From NCBI GenBank assembly GCA_029941485.1, contig JAPYOZ010000018.1, positions 1 through 16,612 of the forward strand: DNA of 16,612 nt, given 5' to 3'. The DNA is from Gammaproteobacteria bacterium. GTDB lineage: Bacteria > Pseudomonadota > Gammaproteobacteria > PS1 > Pseudothioglobaceae. The notes under the pieces are model-generated. The model saw nothing but the letters and a program-made list of their open reading frames with translations, ran no database searches and had not been told where the DNA came from. Both the position numbers and the translations under genes were made by a program. How positions within the stretch are numbered: position 1 is the first letter of the stretch; every line of letters starts with the position of its first letter. Positions 1-5,585 of the stretch are shown here, piece by piece.

Positions 1-112
1 ATTCGTAATATTTGTATGGTATTTGATGCTTATTTAGCCAGCAGTAAAACTCAGTTTTCTAAAACTATTTAAGTTTAGTGTGCTTCTGTTCAGTGTATAA
101 GACCTGCTGAAT

Positions 113-694
113 TTAACGAATTACGTCAAAGGTAGGATCTAGCTTTAGTTCAAATATTTTTGGACTGATCTGTGGGTTAATAACAACGTCATCAAATGAA
201 ACCAATACTTTTTGTCCCAGTTCATTATTGAGTGAAATGGCGCGTAATGTGTTATTAGTAAAGCCAAAATAAAGTTTGTTTTTTTTTGTAGTTTTGTACC
301 AGTCTATGTTGTTTTCTGTGTGTGAGAATATAGGGGTGTTTTCAATTTGGTCGGGTTTGTTAATGAGCCAATACAAGGGCGTTTGAGTAAGGTCAGTTGT
401 GCGCTCTAAAGTGGCCTGTTCGAGCTCGATATCAACCAGCCATAGCTCATTGTTATTAAGAAGCAAAATTTGTTCATTAGGGAATGTTGTGTGCCAACGC
501 AGTTGTGTTGGTCGATTAAAAGATAAAGTGCCGGATGTGGTGCCAATTAAAACGTTAAATTCATTGTGGGTGGTTTGTTTAAAGTCAGCACTTAAACGAT
601 CAAACGAGTTAAAAAAATCTTTGAACTGATTATTGGCTTGAACATGATTTGTAAAGATCGCCAACAATACCACAGCTAAAAAAAATCTATTCAT
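113..694 (-). CDS. lolA: Outer-membrane lipoprotein carrier protein LolA
   Basis: The product is a periplasmic chaperone that takes lipoproteins released by LolCDE and passes them to LolB at the outer membrane (known of the family). The 193-residue protein starts with a signal peptide (hydrophobic residues 4-15, likely cleavage after VQA at 18-20), leaving about 173 residues, close to the usual mature length. The stretch from RPTQLRWHT (61-69) through NEQ (73-75) to ELEQATL lines up with the conserved LolA core (RPNLFNWHM and VEQAT in E. coli); Arg61 sits where the functionally important Arg43 of mature E. coli LolA lies. The ATG start lies inside the 3' end of ftsK, with an 8-base overlap, which suggests translational coupling in an ftsK-lolA unit, the arrangement also seen in enterics. 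In E. coli rarA follows lolA; here rarA is elsewhere in the window. No clear terminator is visible downstream in bases 1-112. Confidence 0.93.
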   Translation of the reverse strand: MNRFFLAVVLLAIFTNHVQANNQFKDFFNSFDRLSADFKQTTHNEFNVLIGTTSGTLSFNRPTQLRWHTTFPNEQILLLNNNELWLVDIELEQATLERTTDLTQTPLYWLINKPDQIENTPIFSHTENNIDWYKTTKKNKLYFGFTNNTLRAISLNNELGQKVLVSFDDVVINPQISPKIFELKLDPTFDVIR

Positions 695-2981
695 TCACAA
701 TAGGCTCTGGCGCTAACACTTGGCGGTTGCCAGCACTGTTCATGGTGCTGACAACACCGCTGGCTTCCATGTCTTCGATAATACGAGCTGCACGGTTGTA
801 GCCAATGCGCATACGGCGTTGTAGGCTAGAAATTGAAGCTCGTCTAGATGATGTGACAATTTGTACGGCTTCATCGTAAAGTGCATCTAGTTCGCCACCA
901 CGATCACTTGTATTGCCTGTACCTTCGTGAGCATCACCCGTTTCACTATGAGCATTGAGAATGCCGTCTAGATAATTGGTGTCTGAGTTGGCTTTTAAGA
1001 AACTAACCACACGAGTAATTTCATCATCATCAACAAAAGCACCGTGTATGCGAGTAAGGTGTGAAATGCCTGGTGTCATGTAAAGCATGTCGCCCATGCC
1101 GAGTAGTTGCTCTGCACTGCCCTGATCCAGAATGGTGCGAGAATCCACTTTACTGGATACTTTAAAGGCCACACGCGTTGGTATGTTGGACTTGATTAAG
1201 CCGGTGATTACATCCACACTTGGACGTTGTGTAGCGATGATTAAGTGAATACCAGCGGCGCGGGCTTTTTGTGCTAGGCGAACAATCAAAGCTTCAACGC
1301 GTTTGGATTTAGCACGGTCTTCTTGTGCAAGTGCACCGAGCATATCAGCGTATTCATCAATCACCAGCATAATCAGTGGCAATGCCTCTAGTTCGGGCGC
1401 TACTTCACCTTCTTCAGCCGTATTTGCATTGAAAGACGGGTCAAGTAATGGTTTGCCACTTTTTTTGGCTTTTTTGAGTTTGTCATTAAAGCCATCAATG
1501 TTGCGTACTCCAAACTTGGCTAACAGTGAATAACGACGTTCCATTTCATTGACGCACCACCAAAGCGTACTGGCCGCTTGATTCATGTCAGTCACAACGG
1601 GAGTAAGTAAGTGCGGAATGTCAGCGTAGCAAGCGAGCTCAACAATCTTAGGATCGATCATGATCATGCGTACTTCATCGGGCCTGGCTTTGTAAAGCAC
1701 ACTTAGAATCATGGCATTAAGCCCTACTGATTTGCCCATGCCAGTAGCACCAGCTACTAATAGATGAGGCATTTTTGCTAAATTAGCAACCACAGGTAGT
1801 CCGTTGATGTCTTTACCCAATCCTATGGTTAGGTTGGAGGTTGATTTGATGAATGCTTCAGACCCTAGGATTTCTTTAAGATAAATCATGTCGCGTTCAG
1901 CGTTTGGAATCTCCAGTCCAATAACTGGCTTACCGGGGATCACATCAACAATACGAACGCTTTCTACCAATAAGGCTCTAGCAAGGTCTTTATTGAGGTT
2001 CATAATCTGTGAGACCTTAACACCGGGTGCTAATGAAACTTCAAATTGGGTAACAACAGGACCAGGGGTGACGGTAGTGATAGAAACATCAAAGCCAAAG
2101 TCTTTGAGCTTGATTTCGACTTGGCGTGACATGTCTTCAAGCGCTTGCTTAGAATAACCAGCAGTGCCTGTACTTGCTTCGTCCAACAAAGATAAGTCTG
2201 GCAGGCCGCTAAGTGCTGTAGTGCTGTAAAGGTTTGAAGAGGCAACTTTTTTAATTTTTTTGTTGGGTTTAATTTTTGCAGATTTAACCTTTGCCATAAC
2301 GCTTGGTTTTGGTATGGTGGACTTGTTAGAAGTAATAACAACTTTAGCCGATTTGTTGGCTTTAAATTTAGCATAAACTATTTTAAATTTTGAAAGTAAT
2401 GTGCCTAGAACGCCACTTGTCGAAGTAAAAATATTAATCCATGAGGCAGTGCTGGCAATGCTAAAGCTAATCATCATAATGCCAAGGTACATAACAAAAG
2501 ACACTGAACCAAACAGCTCACCAAAGTATTGATGCATTGAATATCCAACATCGCCACCGGCAATAGAGGCGCCTCCTTCTAATGGGTTTGGTGTATCTAA
2601 TGATAAAAGTGCTGAGGTAAAAAATACCAAAACAATAAAAGCCACAAAGCGAATGATAAAAACAGAGCGAGGGTTTGGCGATGTTCCGATATTTTTATGA
2701 ATGTTATAGCCAAGCCAAATTAGTGCAAGGGGAATTAAATAAGAGCTATAACCAAAAATGGAGAGTGAGATGTCACTTAAGTAAGCACCAATAACGCCAG
2801 CACTATTTACTGCATTTGATCTTAGTGCAGTATCTCCAGACCATGGGTTTTCGCCAGAATAGTGGCTAAATAGTGCGACTAAGTATATAAGTCCAATAGA
2901 GATAAATATAATTGAAAAAACCTCACTCACTACTTTAGAGCGAGGTTGAATATTGTGTTTAGATTTGTTAATTTTTTTCAA
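687..2981 (-). CDS. ftsK: DNA translocase FtsK
   Basis: The product is the septal DNA pump that drives terminal chromosome segregation and activates XerCD at dif. The frame is open to an ATG at 3062 (791 codons), and residue numbers here use that ATG. Four hydrophobic segments lie at about 47-66, 83-120, 134-154 and 183-205. A short Lys-rich linker (about 225-275) follows, then the motor with Walker A GATGMGKS (438-445), Walker B LIMLVIDE (563-570) and the conserved ATQRPSVDVITG (610-621). A C-terminal gamma winged helix (about 724-788) recognises KOPS. The linker is far shorter than in the 1,329-residue E. coli protein, as in many FtsK/SpoIIIE proteins. The ATG at 3062 lies inside trxB on the other strand and has no visible SD. 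I prefer TTG at 2981, which gives an N terminus beginning (M)KKINKSKHN just before the first membrane segment; this start is uncertain. The stop overlaps lolA. Confidence 0.95.
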   Translation of the reverse strand: MKKINKSKHNIQPRSKVVSEVFSIIFISIGLIYLVALFSHYSGENPWSGDTALRSNAVNSAGVIGAYLSDISLSIFGYSSYLIPLALIWLGYNIHKNIGTSPNPRSVFIIRFVAFIVLVFFTSALLSLDTPNPLEGGASIAGGDVGYSMHQYFGELFGSVSFVMYLGIMMISFSIASTASWINIFTSTSGVLGTLLSKFKIVYAKFKANKSAKVVITSNKSTIPKPSVMAKVKSAKIKPNKKIKKVASSNLYSTTALSGLPDLSLLDEASTGTAGYSKQALEDMSRQVEIKLKDFGFDVSITTVTPGPVVTQFEVSLAPGVKVSQIMNLNKDLARALLVESVRIVDVIPGKPVIGLEIPNAERDMIYLKEILGSEAFIKSTSNLTIGLGKDINGLPVVANLAKMPHLLVAGATGMGKSVGLNAMILSVLYKARPDEVRMIMIDPKIVELACYADIPHLLTPVVTDMNQAASTLWWCVNEMERRYSLLAKFGVRNIDGFNDKLKKAKKSGKPLLDPSFNANTAEEGEVAPELEALPLIMLVIDEYADMLGALAQEDRAKSKRVEALIVRLAQKARAAGIHLIIATQRPSVDVITGLIKSNIPTRVAFKVSSKVDSRTILDQGSAEQLLGMGDMLYMTPGISHLTRIHGAFVDDDEITRVVSFLKANSDTNYLDGILNAHSETGDAHEGTGNTSDRGGELDALYDEAVQIVTSSRRASISSLQRRMRIGYNRAARIIEDMEASGVVSTMNSAGNRQVLAPEPIVNE

Positions 2982-3005
2982 GTGGAATTGAGCTTGCTTT
3001 ATAAT
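2977..3005 (+). promoter_or_regulatory. Possible trxB promoter
   Basis: A perfect TATAAT lies at 3000-3005, with a weak -35 match (TTCAAG, 2977-2982) 17 bases upstream, placing initiation near 3012. The trxB SD (AAAGGA, 3028-3033) and ATG at 3045 follow. On the opposite strand a TATACT (3028-3023) could serve ftsK if that gene starts at 2981. Confidence 0.4.
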
Positions 3006-3044
3006 GTTTAATACTGTGTATAAGTATAAAGGATTGGTATTTAA

Positions 3045-3983
3045 ATGAGTGAAAATAAACATTGTAAAGTATTAATAATTGGATCTGGCCCTGCAGGCTA
3101 CTCTGCAGCTGTATATGCCGCGAGGGCAAATTTAAGCCCAGTTATTGTAAGTGGTATAGAACAAGGCGGTCAATTGATGAGCACTACGGATGTAGATAAT
3201 TGGCCAGGTGATAATGATGGCGTTCAAGGGCCCGATTTAATGGAACGCATGAAGCAACATGCTGAGCGTTTCGATACGCAAATTGTTAACGACAGCATTG
3301 TATCGGTTGATTTTTCATCTCGTCCATTTACATTAATAGGTAGCACTACCTATACGGCTGATGCAGTTATTATCGCTACTGGTGCAAGTGCGCGTTATTT
3401 GGGATTGGAGTCAGAAGAAGCGTTCAAAGGCAAGGGAGTATCTGCTTGTGCAACCTGTGATGGCTTCTTTTATCGCGGGCAAAAGGTTGCTGTTATCGGC
3501 GGCGGTAACACCGCGGTTGAGGAGGCATTATTTTTATCTAATATTGCTGACCATGTTACGATTGTCCATCGTGGAGATAAATTTTCTTCAGAGAAGATTT
3601 TGTCTGATCAGCTCGTTGAAAAATCAAAGACTGGCAATATTACCATTGAATACAATCAAAACCTTGATGAGGTGTTGGGTGACGACATGGGAGTAACAGG
3701 GTTGCGTCTAAAGGACAACGACGGCAACACCAAAGAGATTGATGTACACGGTGTATTTATTGCCATTGGCCACAGTCCAAATACCGGTATTTTTGAAGGA
3801 CAATTAGAAATGAAGCACGGCTATATTCAAGTACAGAGCGGTACAAAAGGTAACGCCACACAAACCAATGTAGAAGGTGTGTTTGCAGCGGGAGACGTGG
3901 CGGACCATGTTTATCGTCAAGCAATCACTTCAGCGGGTTCGGGTTGTATGGCAGCATTAGATGCAGAACGATTTTTAGATTAG
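3045..3983 (+). CDS. trxB: Thioredoxin reductase (NADPH)
   Basis: This cytoplasmic FAD enzyme reduces thioredoxin with NADPH. At 312 residues it has the normal length for the low-molecular-weight bacterial type. An N-terminal FAD dinucleotide motif, GSGPAGYSAA, is at 13-22. The redox-active CATC (Cys135, Cys138) is followed by the NADPH-binding GGGNTA (152-157) and VTIVHRGDKF, and the second FAD signature GVFAAGDVAD is at 278-287. Start choice: ATG at 3045 is preceded by AAAGGA at 3028-3033, and the N terminus fits the family. The gene is divergent from ftsK and monocistronic as far as can be seen; tRNA-Phe follows 33 bases after the stop with its own -10. Confidence 0.97.
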   Translation: MSENKHCKVLIIGSGPAGYSAAVYAARANLSPVIVSGIEQGGQLMSTTDVDNWPGDNDGVQGPDLMERMKQHAERFDTQIVNDSIVSVDFSSRPFTLIGSTTYTADAVIIATGASARYLGLESEEAFKGKGVSACATCDGFFYRGQKVAVIGGGNTAVEEALFLSNIADHVTIVHRGDKFSSEKILSDQLVEKSKTGNITIEYNQNLDEVLGDDMGVTGLRLKDNDGNTKEIDVHGVFIAIGHSPNTGIFEGQLEMKHGYIQVQSGTKGNATQTNVEGVFAAGDVADHVYRQAITSAGSGCMAALDAERFLD

Positions 3984-3995
3984 GTATTAACTTGT

Positions 3996-4004
3996 TGGTA
4001 TAAT
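3996..4004 (+). promoter_or_regulatory. Extended -10 promoter of tRNA-Phe
   Basis: TGGTATAAT (3996-4004) is a perfect extended -10 element, predicting a start near 4011, six bases before the mature tRNA. No good -35 is visible (TTAGAT at 3975-3980 is weak). The same TGGTATAAT occurs at 5327-5335. Confidence 0.6.
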
Positions 4005-4016
4005 TCTGACTTTTAT

Positions 4017-4092
4017 GGCCACATAGCTCAGTTGGTAGAGCAAGGGATTGAAAATCCCTGTGTCCCTAGTTCAATTCTAGGTGCGGCCACCA
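4017..4092 (+). tRNA. tRNA-Phe (anticodon GAA)
   Basis: A complete 76-base cloverleaf. The acceptor is GGCCACA paired with TGCGGCC, the D stem GCTC/GAGC, and the anticodon stem AGGGA/TCCCT with loop TTGAAAA, which places GAA at 34-36 and so reads Phe codons. The T stem is CCTAG/CTAGG with loop TTCAATT. The discriminator is A and the CCA end (4090-4092) is encoded. The acceptor stem has one non-Watson-Crick pair, A5 opposite C68 (bases 4021 and 4084); all other stems pair perfectly. Confidence 0.97.
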
Positions 4093-4100
4093 TATTCAAT

Positions 4101-4128
4101 AAAAAGCGCACCGAAAGGTGCGCTTTTT
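4101..4128 (+). terminator. Intrinsic terminator after tRNA-Phe
   Basis: A 12-bp perfect stem (4101-4112 with 4117-4128) is closed by a GAAA tetraloop. The five A and five T at its ends let it work as a rho-independent terminator in both directions, so it could also end transcription of the 48-residue minus-strand ORF at 4149-4295. Confidence 0.93.
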
Positions 4129-4148
4129 ATTTGTAAGTTTGTAAAGGC

Positions 4149-4295
4149 TTATACGCCTGGCATGTAATTCATTACTAAACCAATAATAATCAGTGTTAAA
4201 AATGCACCGGCCAACATCGCCATTGCAACACACACTTGGGTAATACCGCATTTTGGTGAACCAATTTCTTGGCCATCGTACTTCATCATATTCAT
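4149..4295 (-). CDS. Small single-span membrane protein, 48 residues, unrecognised
   Basis: The ORF encodes 48 residues beginning MNMMKYDGQEIGSPKCGITQ, followed by one long hydrophobic segment (about 21-42, VCVAMAMLAGAFLTLIIIGLVM) and a short tail ending MPGV. A very strong Shine-Dalgarno GAGGAG lies three bases before the ATG (minus strand, 4304-4299). This supports translation despite the small size. The N-terminal half is hydrophilic and carries Cys16; Cys22 is at the membrane edge. I do not recognise a family. A bidirectional terminator lies 21 bases beyond its stop. The SD forms part of the CTTGAGGAG sequence whose complement recurs three more times in the island. Confidence 0.6.
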   Translation of the reverse strand: MNMMKYDGQEIGSPKCGITQVCVAMAMLAGAFLTLIIIGLVMNYMPGV

Positions 4296-4498
4296 TTTCT
4301 CCTCAAGATAAAAAATAATTGTTTTTCTTACTTCGAATTGAATATTAACACAATTAATATCTTTGGCATGATTATCAGTTATGTCTAATATGGATAAGTA
4401 CGATTTTATCTTGCCTTAGTTGTCATTTTTTTTAAAATTGACTCACTTTTACTTTTACCATAATAATATTCATATTAGTATTTATTTATATAATAAAC
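4296..4498. other. AT-rich gene-free stretch
   Basis: About 200 bases between the start of the 48-residue ORF and the strong promoter at 4499. It is very AT-rich with long T and A runs, for example around 4427-4434. I see no ORF with a ribosome-binding site, no RNA gene and no strong hairpin. The promoter of the 48-residue minus-strand ORF should lie here, but no hexamer pair stands out. Confidence 0.5.
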
Positions 4499-4526
4499 TT
4501 GACATATTAGAATTTTATGATATAAT
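4499..4526 (+). promoter_or_regulatory. Near-consensus sigma70 promoter
   Basis: TTGACA (4499-4504) and TATAAT (4521-4526) are both perfect consensus hexamers, separated by 16 bases. The predicted start is 4533, which is exactly the first base of the inverted repeat described in the next entry. Confidence 0.82.
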
Positions 4527-4532
4527 AGTCGC

Positions 4533-4588
4533 ATGTCACCACTCTCCCCCAAGAATTATTCTCTCCTCAAGAGATAAGGTGGTGACAT
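4533..4588 (+). ncRNA. C/U-rich 5' hairpin element (leader or small RNA candidate)
   Basis: A perfect 10-bp inverted repeat, ATGTCACCAC (4533-4542) with GTGGTGACAT (4579-4588), encloses 36 bases. Inside is a second hairpin in which TTATTCTCT pairs with AGAGATAA (one bulged T), with loop CCTCA. The 5' side of the interior is TCTCCCCC. With the predicted start at 4533, the RNA would begin with this stem. No U-tract terminator follows within 30 bases, so it is more likely the 5' leader of the 88-residue ORF than a free small RNA. The first base also begins a 14-codon ATG ORF that ends in TAA at 4575-4577. Confidence 0.45.
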
Positions 4589-4617
4589 ACTTTAATTAAC
4601 CAAAAGACAAACAAAAA

Positions 4618-4884
4618 ATGAAAGTAATGATTACGATTAACACAATTGTACTGATGCTATTATTAGTGGCAACTAGAGCTTCTGCTGAGGTTTCTAGGCC
4701 TTATCAGGTGTTTAATCCATCAACAATGTTTGATCTTTTTCCACATGCTTCTACCCAAAGAATAGACAGTGCTTTTCACAACTACGGCAACAAGAGCTAT
4801 GATTTTGTGGTTGAGTCGATATCAAATTCTACAACAAAAGTACAAAAACACCTTGCAAGTTTAGAAAATAATTACCGCCGTTAA
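4618..4884 (+). CDS. Small secreted protein of unknown function (88 residues)
   Basis: The protein begins with a convincing signal peptide (KVMITINTIVLMLLLVATRA, cleavage after ASA at 21-23), leaving about 65 hydrophilic residues rich in Asn and Ser with no cysteine. I recognise no family. The start is uncertain: no Shine-Dalgarno precedes ATG 4618 (the upstream bases are an A-rich run), and the second ATG at 4627 is no better. The strong promoter at 4499-4526 and the hairpin leader lie directly upstream, giving an 85-base leader. The stop overlaps the stop of the convergent gene at 4881-5276, with no terminator between them. The good signal peptide and strong promoter argue for a real gene. 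Confidence 0.6.
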   Translation: MKVMITINTIVLMLLLVATRASAEVSRPYQVFNPSTMFDLFPHASTQRIDSAFHNYGNKSYDFVVESISNSTTKVQKHLASLENNYRR

Positions 4885-5276
4885 TAAACAACCATAGCGT
4901 TGATTGCAACGTTGCTTGGCTGGCTAAGTAGGTCAGTTCTCACTCTAATCTTTAGTTGATCGCTACTTGGTTTTGAACGCATTCTGGTTGTGAATATTTT
5001 GCCTTTGTATGAAAGCTTGACTCGATAACCTTTGAGTAATTTCTGAATTTTTCTTTTGTAATTAACGTTCCAGCAGTTTTTTGCCATTCTTGGTGCGGTT
5101 GCTCGACAAGGCTTGGTAATTTTTTCAACGCTGTAGTTCATGTAGATCGGCTTAATTGAGTCAATGGTCGCATTGACAATGTTTGTTCTGGCAAAGGCAT
5201 TAACAGAGATTAGAAGTACTGTACTTAAAGCAACAGTAACCATTCTAATGGGGTGTTTCTTTATGTATTTTTGCAT
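4881..5276 (-). CDS. Exported YcfJ-like protein lacking the glycine zipper
   Basis: A 131-residue protein with an N-terminal signal peptide (hydrophobic residues 12-25, likely cleavage after AFA at 27-29). The mature part resembles the flanks of YcfJ/17-kDa-antigen-type proteins: an opening strand around NATIDSIKPIY (35-45), a Cys-containing region (Cys57, Cys68), and the closing GYRVKLSYKGKIFTTRM (83-99) followed by KIRVR (109-113). In that family a glycine-zipper membrane domain normally lies between these parts; here it is missing and only about 12 residues separate them. The start is supported by AAGGA six bases before the ATG. Function is unknown; a periplasmic location is inferred. The assignment rests on remembered motif similarity and is moderate. 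Confidence 0.65.
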   Translation of the reverse strand: MQKYIKKHPIRMVTVALSTVLLISVNAFARTNIVNATIDSIKPIYMNYSVEKITKPCRATAPRMAKNCWNVNYKRKIQKLLKGYRVKLSYKGKIFTTRMRSKPSSDQLKIRVRTDLLSQPSNVAINAMVVY

Positions 5277-5283
5277 AGCTTCC

Positions 5284-5312
5284 TTGTAAAAAAAATTACA
5301 ATCTATATTATA
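5284..5312 (-). promoter_or_regulatory. -10 and 5' hairpin of the YcfJ-like gene
   Basis: On the minus strand TATAAT reads at 5312-5307, predicting a start near 5300. The leader would then be a small hairpin, TTGTAA-T6-TTACAA (5301-5284), directly followed by the SD AAGGA. No good -35 is visible. The repeat could be a leader structure or an operator. Confidence 0.4.
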
Positions 5313-5326
5313 TTCTTCTAATATTG

Positions 5327-5335
5327 TGGTATAAT
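5327..5335 (+). promoter_or_regulatory. Extended -10 promoter into the gene-free region
   Basis: TGGTATAAT at 5327-5335 is a perfect extended -10 with predicted start near 5342. No plausible protein gene lies downstream on this strand before the convergent UPF0149 gene, so any transcript would be non-coding. Confidence 0.5.
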
Positions 5336-5341
5336 ACTATC

Positions 5342-5470
5342 AGAAGATCATATTCTCTCCCCGAGATACATTTCTTGATTTTCTATTAGGTGGTCGTTTT
5401 TTTTATTCTCCTCAAGTTTAGTTAGGCGGCCACCTCCTCCTCAAGATAAATGACATTCGTTAGGCGACAT
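5342..5470 (+). ncRNA. Candidate small RNA with repeated C/U-rich motifs
   Basis: Downstream of an extended -10 lie three C/U-rich modules: CTCTCCCCGAG (5355-5365, a TCTC/GAGA hairpin with loop TCCCC), CTCCTCAAG (5408-5416) and CTCCTCAAG (5437-5445). Each is followed by a TTAGGYGRY box (5386, 5422, 5460). AGGTGGTCG (5388-5396) can pair with CGGCCACCT (5427-5435) through nine pairs including one G.U, placing the second module in the loop. CACCTCCT (5431-5438) is identical to the anti-Shine-Dalgarno core at the 3' end of 16S rRNA. No open reading frame with a start codon uses this stretch. The 3' end is undefined; there is no clear U-tract terminator. Confidence 0.35.
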
Positions 5471-5517
5471 AATAGACAGTTGTAAACGTTTTGCAAGACT
5501 ATCATTACAGCATAATT

Positions 5518-5542
5518 TTATGATATGATTATATTATCATAA
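5518..5542. repeat. AT-rich inverted repeat
   Basis: TTATGATA (5518-5525) and TATCATAA (5535-5542) form an 8-bp stem with a 9-base loop, 43 bases beyond the stop of the UPF0149 gene. It lacks a U-tract on either side, so a terminator role is weak. It also contains several -10-like hexamers. Apart from this, 5471-5585 holds nothing I can name. Confidence 0.4.
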
Positions 5543-5585
5543 TATAAAGTATGGTTTTTGTTACAGCGGTAGTATTATCAGGGAG

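Larger units (their letters stand above)
4299..5445. repeat. Dispersed CTCCTCAAG motif, four copies
   Basis: Exact copies on the plus strand lie at 4299-4307, 4563-4571, 5408-5416 and 5437-5445. The first and last extend to CTCCTCAAGATAAA. A related CTCTCCCCGAG is at 5355-5365. The complement, CTTGAGGAG, contains a strong Shine-Dalgarno and serves as one only for the 48-residue ORF. A separate 13-base exact repeat, AATTTTATGATAT, occurs at 4511-4523 and 5514-5526. Confidence 0.7.

Noticed and set aside
1..72. Open plus-strand frame ending in TAA at 70-72, possibly the 3' end of a gene entering the window
   Set aside because: Only 23 codons are visible with no recognisable motif; it could be chance in AT-rich DNA.
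2030..2374. A 114-residue minus-strand frame inside ftsK
   Set aside because: It is an out-of-frame shadow of the Lys-rich linker and motor start of FtsK, with low-complexity Leu/Lys content.
4533..4588. A small transposable element (MITE) with 10-bp terminal inverted repeats
   Set aside because: No target-site duplication flanks it, no other copy with these ends is in the window, and the position at a promoter start fits a transcript hairpin better.
4505..4588. Minus-strand ORFs served by the CTTGAGGAG copies at 4563-4571, 5408-5416 and 5437-5445 acting as SD
   Set aside because: No ATG follows at usable spacing; the frames stop within a few codons. Only the copy at 4299-4307 precedes a real ORF.
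4299..5445. CRISPR-like repeats
   Set aside because: The repeats are 9-14 bases, irregularly spaced, with no spacer-sized units or cas genes.
5403..5453. Plus-strand frame reading through four Pro codons to TGA, a possible small peptide
   Set aside because: No start codon or SD opens the frame; the C/U-rich bases are better explained as an RNA motif.
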